DNA of 5,614 nucleotides from Blastocatellia bacterium (GTDB lineage: Bacteria; Acidobacteriota; Blastocatellia; Pyrinomonadales; Pyrinomonadaceae). The stretch covers positions 1 through 5,614 of the forward strand of contig PSRF01000212.1 in assembly GCA_003175865.1 (NCBI GenBank), in the 5' to 3' direction. Under the pieces are notes generated by a model. It was not told the DNA's origin and did not search any database. It was given only the letters and a program-made list of their open reading frames with translations. Each line of letters begins with the position of its first letter. Positions within the stretch are counted from its first letter, which is position 1. The position numbers and the translations under genes are program-made. Positions 1 to 4,770 of the stretch are shown here, piece after piece.

Positions 1-27
1 TAGTCGCTCTGAGTTTTTGGTGTGCAA

Positions 28-69
28 ACAATGGCAAATGAAAAATGATAAATGACGAATGATAAATGT
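28..69. repeat. Tandem 7-bp repeat (NNAATGA type)
   Basis: Six head-to-tail heptamers can be read: ACAATGG (28-34), CAAATGA (35-41), AAAATGA (42-48), TAAATGA (49-55), CGAATGA (56-62) and TAAATGT (63-69). The AATG core is kept in every unit and the first two bases vary. The 11-mer AATGATAAATG therefore occurs twice, at 44-54 and 58-68. The array lies 34 bases beyond the stop codon of the leftward gene that ends at 103, in AT-rich sequence. No open frame or hairpin of note covers it. It is best described as a degenerate short tandem repeat; no function is evident. Confidence 0.6.
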
Positions 70-102
70 CCTTTCATTAGTACTCGACCAAACACTCCTC
101 AA

Positions 103-879
103 TTACTGTTCCGGCATCTTTCCAGTCGAAAAGAATCTCCAACGCCGCGGGCCTTTGCAGGCTGTCTTGTAGTTGTCCATGCGGAGTTTGGGCATCTGGC
201 CCGGTGTGATACCACCAAACGAAATCACTGAAGCTCGCGCACTGCTACCAGGCAATTCTGACGCGCATGAGTCGTCGTTCACCGTGCCGAGATCTTGAAT
301 CACGTGCATCTTCCCATTGTCAAAACCCAACAGGGCTGCACTCTCTACTAATTCACCCTGGCCCATGTAACCACTAGACATCAACAATTCATCGACTCCG
401 TCAGCATTCAAATCCGTCTTCTTGATAATGCTGTCTTTGAAATCTACATCGACATCCGCGACGAGTTGATTACCTGCGAAGATCGCAATGCGTTTAGTGC
501 CGAAGTTATCGGCGTGCGAAGCGTTGCATTCACTGACCGAGACGACGTAAGCGGTTTGCGTTTGTCCCGGTGCGGTAAAACTTCCCTGGGCCGAGTCGAC
601 TATCGAGGGAACTATCTGTCCCGCCTTCCGTGCGGCGGCGAGGTAGTCGTTACCATTTCCGGGTTCGAAGTTTGAATCACACTTGTTTGAGTCAGTCAGG
701 TAACGCCGAAACATCTTCGACAGCACCATGCGTTCAGTTGCTTTTGAGATCTTGGGTGTGACCGACGCTTTGTCAGTTCTGAAGTCGGCGAGAATTTGGT
801 TTGTCTTTGGAACCTGACCGTAGAGAGTAGATGTGAAAAACAACAAGAACAACGCAAGAAGGAGAATCTGTGTTTTCAT
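103..879 (-). CDS. Secreted protein of unknown function with one DxNxDGxDE loop
   Basis: 258 residues; I do not recognise a named family. Residues 1 to about 21 form a standard signal peptide: Lys2, a hydrophobic core (ILLLALFLLFF), then STLYG before QVPKTNQ, so export is expected. The mature part has four cysteines (67, 118, 205, 241), enough for two disulfides in an oxidising compartment. Residues 156-164 read DLNADGVDE, the Asp/Asn-rich loop seen in EF-hand-like and FG-GAP/VCBS Ca-binding repeats, followed by LLMSSGYMGQGE; a single such loop is visible. The segments around it look like alternating beta strands, so a partial beta-propeller-like fold is possible but not shown. The start at 879 is supported by AGGA (complement of 889-892) nine bases upstream and by the signal peptide beginning there. 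It lies 152 bases downstream of the HxlR regulator gene on the same strand; cotranscription is possible but unsupported. Confidence 0.85.
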   Translation of the reverse strand: MKTQILLLALFLLFFTSTLYGQVPKTNQILADFRTDKASVTPKISKATERMVLSKMFRRYLTDSNKCDSNFEPGNGNDYLAAARKAGQIVPSIVDSAQGSFTAPGQTQTAYVVSVSECNASHADNFGTKRIAIFAGNQLVADVDVDFKDSIIKKTDLNADGVDELLMSSGYMGQGELVESAALLGFDNGKMHVIQDLGTVNDDSCASELPGSSARASVISFGGITPGQMPKLRMDNYKTACKGPRRWRFFSTGKMPEQ

Positions 880-1031
880 GTGTTCTGATCCTGTTGATGG
901 AAGTGTCGAGATTCTGAACCTTCGTTAGAGGAATGACAAGAGTTGTGGCCCCTGGGCCTTTGGTCCAACTTCCTAAAATGTCTGGCAATAGATCTTAGTA
1001 CAAAACCAAAGCCAGCGGCCCAAGGGGTTCG

Positions 1032-1391
1032 TTAGACCTTAACCCATCGCTCAGCCCACTTGCCTAACGCATGAATCGCTGGTTCGAGATCCGCTCCTGA
1101 TTCGGTCAGTTCATAACTCACTCGTACCGGCGGGCCGGCAATCACAGTGCGCCTCACAAGACCTTCAGCTTCGAGTTCGCGCAGGCGCTCGGTTAACAGC
1201 CGATCAGAAAGGCCCGGCACGGCAGCCAGAAACTCGTTGAAACAAAGCGGCCGTACCAACATCGCACTGATAATCGCGCCAGTCCAACGTCGCCCTATCA
1301 ACTCGACCGCGTGATGAAACCGAGAACATACCTGCGGCTCTTTACCGTTGGCACGACTCACCGTCTTCTTTGCTGCCTTTTTCGTTACCAT
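1032..1391 (-). CDS. HxlR-family (DUF24) winged-helix transcriptional regulator
   Basis: 119 residues, the usual size of the HxlR family, which are dimeric DNA-binding proteins often sensing electrophiles, quinones or aldehydes. After a basic tail (MVTKKAAKKTVSR) comes the family start, C22 then RFHHAVELIGRRWTGAII (24-41; the W-T/S motif of helix 1). FNEFLAAVPGLSDRLLTERL (51-70) is the helix-turn-helix, RELEAEGLVRR follows, and RVSYELTESGADLEPAI is the wing and C-terminal helix ending in GKWAERW. Cys22 sits where YodB, CatR and HypR carry their sensing cysteine. A second cysteine, Cys50 in PLCFNE, occupies a position where many relatives have Arg. An in-frame ATG lies at 1475, but that 28-residue extension crosses the divergent promoter region and is not family-like, so 1391 is preferred. 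No strong Shine-Dalgarno precedes it. It is divergent from the DoxX/pirin operon, 112 bases away, and probably controls it and perhaps itself. Confidence 0.92.
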   Translation of the reverse strand: MVTKKAAKKTVSRANGKEPQVCSRFHHAVELIGRRWTGAIISAMLVRPLCFNEFLAAVPGLSDRLLTERLRELEAEGLVRRTVIAGPPVRVSYELTESGADLEPAIHALGKWAERWVKV

Positions 1392-1411
1392 ACTTACTAT
1401 TCGTTGCCTAC

Positions 1412-1440
1412 TTGACTTACGTAAGTAGAGCCTGTAATCT
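1412..1440 (+). promoter_or_regulatory. Probable sigma70-type promoter of the DoxX/pirin operon
   Basis: TTGACT (1412-1417) matches the -35 consensus at five of six bases. Two -10 readings are possible: TGTAAT (1433-1438, five of six, spacing 15) or TAATCT (1435-1440, three of six, spacing 17). Either places the start of transcription about 50-60 bases before the DoxX start codon at 1504. The spacer contains the palindrome at 1415-1426, so a bound repressor would block polymerase. This is a by-eye call. Confidence 0.4.
1415..1426. promoter_or_regulatory. Perfect 12-bp palindrome, candidate HxlR operator
   Basis: ACTTACGTAAGT is self-complementary over all 12 bases. It lies inside a wider interrupted repeat, CTACTT (1408-1413), nine bases, AAGTAG (1423-1428), so TACT/AGTA half-sites can be read at two spacings. 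It overlaps the -35 box and spacer of the DoxX/pirin promoter and lies 24 bases upstream of the regulator start codon. HxlR relatives YodB and CatR of Bacillus subtilis are reported to bind inverted repeats of TACT/AGTA and TTAC/GTAA type. The half-site letters agree here but the spacing differs. The operator role is inferred from position and symmetry. Confidence 0.5.
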
Positions 1441-1450
1441 ATGTACAGCT

Positions 1451-1461
1451 TACTAAAAGTA
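1451..1461. promoter_or_regulatory. Second inverted repeat TACT-N3-AGTA, candidate auxiliary operator
   Basis: TACTAAAAGTA carries TACT (1451-1454) and AGTA (1458-1461), the same half-sites as the palindrome region upstream. Its centre (1456) is 35.5 bases from the centre of the 12-bp palindrome, about three and a half helical turns. It lies downstream of the inferred DoxX promoter and upstream of the regulator gene on the other strand, so it could serve autoregulation or cooperative binding. Role inferred only. Confidence 0.3.
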
Positions 1462-1490
1462 GGTTGGCTATGCAACGTTAGATCGGATTT

Positions 1491-1496
1491 GGAGGA
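1491..1496 (+). promoter_or_regulatory. Ribosome binding site that fixes the DoxX start
   Basis: GGAGGA followed by seven bases and ATG at 1504. This near-ideal site decides for the 1504 start against the in-frame ATG at 1441, which lies in the promoter/operator region with no comparable site before it. Confidence 0.75.
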
Positions 1497-1503
1497 ACAG
1501 AAG

Positions 1504-2019
1504 ATGTCAGTTGCTACAGGATTGTTGATAGTTCGACTTTTGATTGGAACGGCGATGTCCGCCCATGGCGCGCAAAAATTGTTTGGCTGGTTTGGTGGCT
1601 ATGGACTCAAAGGCACCGGAGGGTTTCTCGAAGGTTTGGGCTTTCGACCAGGAGTCACTTTCGCAGCACTTGCCGGACTTAGTGAATTCGCAGGCGGCCT
1701 TCTCGTAGGGCTGGGACTGCTTACGCCGCTCGGCGCCGCCGCAGTTTTGTCTGCCATGATTGTCGCCGCAGTTAGCGTCCACTTGCAGAACGGGTTCTTT
1801 GCGATGAGCAACGGAATCGAGCTGCCATATTTGTACGGGGCAGCGGCCCTTGCATTGATCATCAGCGGTGGCGGTGGCTACTCGCTTGATGCACAGCTTG
1901 GAATAACATTTTTCAGCCAGGCGCATTTTTCGATTGGCTTGATCGTGTTGGCAATTGTCGCGGCCTTGGCTTCACTGGCAGTGCGACGTCAGCCGGCAGC
2001 ACAAACATCCGCGACGTAA
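1504..2019 (+). CDS. DoxX-family integral membrane protein
   Basis: 171 residues. The DoxX family (named for a small subunit of an archaeal thiosulfate:quinone oxidoreductase) comprises four-helix inner-membrane proteins, many linked to quinones, thiol stress or catechol resistance, mostly without proven chemistry. Family hallmarks seen: Arg11 in the first helix, HGAQKLFGWFGG (21-32), the loop with LGFRPG (45-50), Glu61 with GGLL (64-67) in the second helix, and H93-LQNGFF (95-100) before the last part. Hydrophobic segments lie at about 5-22, 51-72, 76-94 and 109-124, with a further one at 142-161, so an extra C-terminal helix beyond the core is likely. The tail (RRQPAAQTSAT) is hydrophilic. 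The pirin gene starts 14 bases after the stop, which marks an operon. The divergent HxlR regulator and the palindrome in the promoter suggest induction by a reactive small molecule. Family assignment is firm; substrate is unknown. Confidence 0.93.
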   Translation: MSVATGLLIVRLLIGTAMSAHGAQKLFGWFGGYGLKGTGGFLEGLGFRPGVTFAALAGLSEFAGGLLVGLGLLTPLGAAAVLSAMIVAAVSVHLQNGFFAMSNGIELPYLYGAAALALIISGGGGYSLDAQLGITFFSQAHFSIGLIVLAIVAALASLAVRRQPAAQTSAT

Positions 2020-2033
2020 TTAAGGAGTAGGTA

Positions 2034-2912
2034 ATGACAAAGGAAAAACAGTTAGTCAGATCAGTGGCGGGAATAATCAACAGCGTCGAAACGCTCGAGG
2101 GCGAAGGCTTCCTCGTGCATAGACCGTTTCCAACATACGCGCTGAGTGAGTTCGATCCTTTTCTGCTGCTGGATGAAATGGGACCAAAGGATCTTGGACC
2201 AGGCGAGGCCAAAGGTGCGCCCGATCACCCGCATCGTGGTTTTGAAACAGTGACGTACATGCTTCATGGAAACATGCAACACAAGGACTCGCGCGGCAAT
2301 GCTGGCGCGTTAACGCCCGGCGACGTGCAGTGGATGACAGCTGGCTCTGGAGTTGTACATTCGGAAATGCCTGAGAAGGAATTTGCGCGAAGTGGAGGAC
2401 GACTTCACGGCTTCCAGTTGTGGGTGAACCTACCGCGGCGCGATAAGATGATCGCGCCACGCTATCAGGAGATCCCTGCGGAGCGAATTCCCATAGCGAC
2501 AAGTGAAGATGGCTTATCAACAGTTCGAGTCATTGCCGGTGAATCACTCGGTGTTCGAGCTGTTATTGAAACGCGAACACCGATTATGTATTTGCATTTC
2601 ACGATTCAACCTGGGGGAAGCGTCACTCAGAAGTTACCTTCGGAATACAACGCGTTTGCGTACGTTGTAGGCGGGCAGGCATCGTTTGGCGAAGAGACGG
2701 CGACGCGTGGCCAAATGGTGATGTTCGAGAGAGATGCCAATCAAGTGTTGCTTGAGAACAACGGTAACTCAACACTCGACGCCTTGCTAATCGCTGGAGT
2801 TCCTCTAGGCGAGCCAGTTGTGCGGTATGGACCTTTCGTGATGAACACGAAGGAAGAGATCGTGCAGGCGTTTGAAGATTATCGCACGGGTCGAATGGGC
2901 GCGATCACTTAA
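2034..2912 (+). CDS. Pirin-family bicupin protein (possible quercetin 2,3-dioxygenase)
   Basis: 292 residues, the normal pirin length. Pirins are two-domain cupins with one Fe site in the N-terminal domain; several bacterial members cleave quercetin by dioxygenation, others act as protein partners. The metal ligands are all present: His65 and His67 in DHPHRGFETVTYML, and His109 and Glu111 in GSGVVHSEMPE, matching His56/His58/His101/Glu103 of human pirin. Other hallmarks are RPFPTYALSEFDPFLLLDEM (30-49), GFQLWVNLP (126-134, before the second domain), and the C-terminal cupin from about 180, closing with GEPVVRYGPFVMNTKEEI. AAGGAG (2022-2027) stands six bases before the ATG. It is the second gene of the DoxX operon, in the position that catE (a ring-cleaving dioxygenase) has behind the DoxX-like catD in Bacillus. 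A terminator-like hairpin follows 11 bases after the stop. Enzymatic role is inferred; family is certain. Confidence 0.96.
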   Translation: MTKEKQLVRSVAGIINSVETLEGEGFLVHRPFPTYALSEFDPFLLLDEMGPKDLGPGEAKGAPDHPHRGFETVTYMLHGNMQHKDSRGNAGALTPGDVQWMTAGSGVVHSEMPEKEFARSGGRLHGFQLWVNLPRRDKMIAPRYQEIPAERIPIATSEDGLSTVRVIAGESLGVRAVIETRTPIMYLHFTIQPGGSVTQKLPSEYNAFAYVVGGQASFGEETATRGQMVMFERDANQVLLENNGNSTLDALLIAGVPLGEPVVRYGPFVMNTKEEIVQAFEDYRTGRMGAIT

Positions 2913-2917
2913 CCGAA

Positions 2918-3012
2918 AAATGTACGATAAGCTTCAGCTTGTCGTCTTTTTGCAACAGCATCCAACTCCAGGGGACCAGTAAATGACAGGGTCAAGCCAG
3001 CTCATAGAAATT
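2918..3012. repeat. Diverged ~95-bp hairpin repeat, copy 1
   Basis: The first ~65 bases (from AAATGTACGATAAGC) align with 3028 onward at a constant 110-base offset, with about three quarters of bases the same and the 16-mer GCTTCAGCTTGTCGTC identical (2931-2946 and 3041-3056). A one-base indel near 2970/3080 keeps the alignment going through GGACCAGTAA against AAACCAGTAA. The right arm, clear in copy 2, is decayed here: TCAAGCCAGCTCATAG (2992-3007) only faintly resembles it. Non-coding, between the pirin stop and the next gene. Confidence 0.6.
2924..2951 (+). terminator. Terminator-like hairpin after the DoxX/pirin operon
   Basis: ACGATAAGCT (2924-2933) pairs with AGCTTGTCGT (2936-2945) with nine Watson-Crick pairs and one G-T, closing on two bases (likely four in practice), and is followed by CTTTTT (2946-2951). 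It begins 11 bases after the pirin stop codon. The stem is only moderately GC-rich, so efficiency may be modest. The hairpin is also the left arm of the intergenic repeat, so the terminator appears to be provided by the repeat. Confidence 0.5.
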
Positions 3013-3027
3013 TGATTGGAACTCGCC

Positions 3028-3127
3028 AAATGTCCGGTGAGCTTCAGCTTGTCGTCTTCTTACAACGGCATCCACTTTTAAGGAAACCAGTAATTAGGAC
3101 GAAGACAAGCTAAAGCTTATCGGACAT
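3028..3127. repeat. MITE-like hairpin repeat, copy 2, with 24-base terminal inverted repeats
   Basis: Bases 3030-3053 are nearly the reverse complement of 3104-3127: in the + strand RNA there are 21 Watson-Crick pairs, two G-U pairs and one A-C mismatch, around a ~50-base loop. The outer ends read ATGTCCG and CGGACAT. Each arm is itself a small imperfect palindrome (AGCTTCAGCT and AGCTAAAGCT cores). The size, the terminal inverted repeats and a related copy just upstream fit a small non-autonomous mobile element or REP-like palindrome. Only AA on both sides could be a target duplication, too short to be convincing. No transposase is in the window. Confidence 0.6.
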
Positions 3128-3197
3128 AACACTTTCCCTTTCAACTCACCTGTACTAAAGTCCACGTCTCAACATCAACATACAAGGAGAGGCCAGC

Positions 3198-4646
3198 ATG
3201 TCAGCTACTCTGTCGGAAGAGGCGTTAAGCGACATCACTGCGCGTTTGCGTGAAGCTAACGAGGAGTTCATCTCACACTATCCTGGCGAAACAGGAAGAC
3301 GTCAACCCGTTCATACTGTTTACGGCGGCGCTCACCTTTTTAAGTCTGATACACCGAAGCGTCTTGGTGCCCTCGCCCGTCGTTCATTAGACCAGTTTGC
3401 TCCAGACTTCATTTCGTTTGCTCGAGCGATCGAAATCCCTGGCGCAAATGACCTTCCAGAATCGATCGATGATGCTGACGATCTCATTCGCGTTTTAGAA
3501 AGCGATCCCGATAGCTTGCGCATCACCAACCCTCGCGCATGGCTGGCTCACAAGATTTATAAACGTGTGAACGACAAGTTGCGCCGTGAGCCAGTTGAAG
3601 ATTTCCGGATAGACTTCGAAGACGGGTATGGCAACAGACCGGACGACGAAGAGGATGGGCATGCCGTTTCAGCAGCGGCCGAAGTAAACGAAGGCATTAA
3701 GAATCGCACACTGTCTCCCTTCATTGGCATTCGCGTTAAGCCGTTCAACGAGGAGTTGCGCGCTCGGAGTTTTCGCACACTTGATATTTTTCTTTCGACC
3801 CTGAGCGATTTGAGCAGCAGCAAGTTACCTTCGAACTTTGTGATCACGCTGCCAAAGATCACCACTCCTCAACAGGTCGCTGCGCTCGTCGCTTTGCTTT
3901 CCAAACTGGAACAAAAGGCTGAACTGCCAAAGGGCAGTCTGAAGTTTGAGATGATGATCGAAACCACGCAATCGATCATCAATCATCAGGGTCAGATCAA
4001 CTTACCGCTATTGCTGGCGGAGTCAGAGGGAAGGTGTGTAGCAGCGCACTTCGGCACGTACGATTACACGGCTGGCTGCAACATCACGGCAGCACATCAA
4101 CACATGCTGCATCCTGCGTGTGACTTTGCGAAGAACATGATGCAAGTTGCATTCGCAGGCACTGGCATCTGGTTATCAGACGGTGCGACAAACATTATGC
4201 CGGTCGCGTCACATAGATTCGTGGAGGGTGGGCCACCGCTGACTGCGGAGCAGATTGAGGAAAACCGCGATGTGGTCCATCGCGCATGGAAACTTCATTA
4301 CGATCACATTCAACATTCACTCGTCACTGGTTTTTACCAAGGCTGGGACCTGCATCCGGCACAGTTGCCGACACGCTATGCAGCTGTCTATTCGTTCTTT
4401 TTACAGAGTCTCGACGCGGCTTCTGAACGTTTGAAGAACTTTGTTGAGAAGGCTGCCAAAGCGACGTTGGTTGGCGATGTGTTTGATGATGCCGCAACCG
4501 GGCAGGGTCTGCTGAACTACTTCCTCCGCGCAATCAACTGCGGGGCAATCAGCGAAGAGGAAGCGTTGGAGCTTTCAGGACTAACGCTGCAGGAGCTGCG
4601 GTCTGCGTCATTCGTGAAGATTCTGAAGAACCGCCAGAGCTTGTAA
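3198..4646 (+). CDS. HpcH/HpaI (CitE-like) aldolase/lyase-superfamily protein, DUF6986 type
   Basis: 482 residues, longer than CitE-type lyases (about 300) but the size I associate with the DUF6986 group; some databases carry the name 'phosphoenolpyruvate kinase' for such proteins, which the sequence does not justify. Motifs in order: QPVHTVYGGAHLF (36-48, characteristic of the group); RIDFEDGYG (137-145), matching the D-x-E-D loop of CitE/malyl-CoA lyases; IRVKPF (178-183), the conserved Arg strand; ITLPKI (216-221); FEMMIET (250-256), with acidic Glu251/Glu255 as likely Mg ligands; HFGTYDYTAG (284-293), the fG-x-x-D strand; and GWDLHPAQLPTRYAAVY (382-398), the C-terminal HPxQ motif. A cytosolic Mg-dependent C-C lyase or condensing enzyme on a 2-oxo-acid or acyl-CoA substrate is inferred; the substrate is unknown. 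AAGGAGAGG (3184-3192) lies just before the ATG. It stands alone between two repeat elements, so context gives no pathway. Confidence 0.85.
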   Translation: MSATLSEEALSDITARLREANEEFISHYPGETGRRQPVHTVYGGAHLFKSDTPKRLGALARRSLDQFAPDFISFARAIEIPGANDLPESIDDADDLIRVLESDPDSLRITNPRAWLAHKIYKRVNDKLRREPVEDFRIDFEDGYGNRPDDEEDGHAVSAAAEVNEGIKNRTLSPFIGIRVKPFNEELRARSFRTLDIFLSTLSDLSSSKLPSNFVITLPKITTPQQVAALVALLSKLEQKAELPKGSLKFEMMIETTQSIINHQGQINLPLLLAESEGRCVAAHFGTYDYTAGCNITAAHQHMLHPACDFAKNMMQVAFAGTGIWLSDGATNIMPVASHRFVEGGPPLTAEQIEENRDVVHRAWKLHYDHIQHSLVTGFYQGWDLHPAQLPTRYAAVYSFFLQSLDAASERLKNFVEKAAKATLVGDVFDDAATGQGLLNYFLRAINCGAISEEEALELSGLTLQELRSASFVKILKNRQSL

Positions 4647-4657
4647 ACTTTTGGAGT

Positions 4658-4681
4658 GCGACGGCCCGGCGTCGCTTTGTT
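4658..4681 (+). terminator. Probable terminator of the rightward 3198-4646 gene (left arm hairpin)
   Basis: GCGACG (4658-4663), six-base loop GCCCGG, CGTCGC (4670-4675), then TTTGTT. The hairpin begins 12 bases after the stop codon. The T-run is interrupted by one G, so termination strength is uncertain. Confidence 0.4.
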
Positions 4682-4732
4682 ATATGCACAACTAGAAATT
4701 CGTAAGTCAAAGCGACATCATAGGCTCGTTGA

Positions 4733-4756
4733 AACAAAGCGGCGCCGGGCCGCCGC
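4733..4756 (-). terminator. Probable terminator of the leftward small-protein gene (right arm hairpin)
   Basis: Read leftward: GCGGCG, loop GCCCGG, CGCCGC (4756 to 4739), then TTTGTTT running to 4732. This mirrors the left arm and stands 15 bases beyond the stop codon of the 60-residue gene. The two arms together would serve both convergent genes. Confidence 0.4.
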
Positions 4757-4770
4757 ACTCCAAGGAGTTG

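Larger units (their letters stand above)
4651..4763. repeat. 113-bp inverted-repeat element with 31-bp arms
   Basis: Left arm 4651-4681 (starts TTGGAGTGCG) and right arm 4733-4763 (ends CGCACTCCAA) are reverse complements at 29 of 31 positions; the exceptions are A4661 opposite C4753 and T4672 opposite G4742. The interior 4682-4732 is AT-richer and non-coding. Within each arm a 6-bp stem with a six-base loop can form (4658-4675; 4739-4756), and the two arm differences are partners in that stem (A-T on the left, G-C on the right). The element starts four bases after one gene's stop and ends seven bases before the stop of the convergent small gene. Similar GGAGTGCGGCGG...CCGCTTTG repeats are, to my recollection, common between genes in Acidobacteriota, Verrucomicrobiota and relatives. 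Either a MITE-like element or a bidirectional terminator; both may be true. Confidence 0.8.

Noticed and set aside
466..675. Rightward open frame within the secreted-protein gene at 103-879
   Set aside because: It is antisense to a well-supported signal-peptide protein, with no motif or ribosome site.
941..970. AGTTG...CAACT with inner GGCC/GGCC as a terminator of the HxlR gene
   Set aside because: The stem is interrupted by a long unpaired stretch and no T-run follows on either strand.
1392..1475. ATG at 1475 as the start of the HxlR protein
   Set aside because: The extra 28 residues are encoded by the operator/promoter region and do not belong to the family; length and motifs fit a start at 1391.
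1441..1503. In-frame ATG at 1441 as the start of the DoxX protein
   Set aside because: It falls at the end of the promoter, has no Shine-Dalgarno before it, and adds 21 residues unlike DoxX N-termini; GGAGGA seven bases before 1504 decides the start.
2061..2520. Long open frames antisense to the pirin gene
   Set aside because: They overlap a gene of certain identity, have no ribosome site or recognisable motif, and follow from its codon composition.
2918..3127. CRISPR-like direct repeats
   Set aside because: Only two diverged copies of about 100 bp with internal inverted repeats; no array, no spacer regularity, no cas genes.
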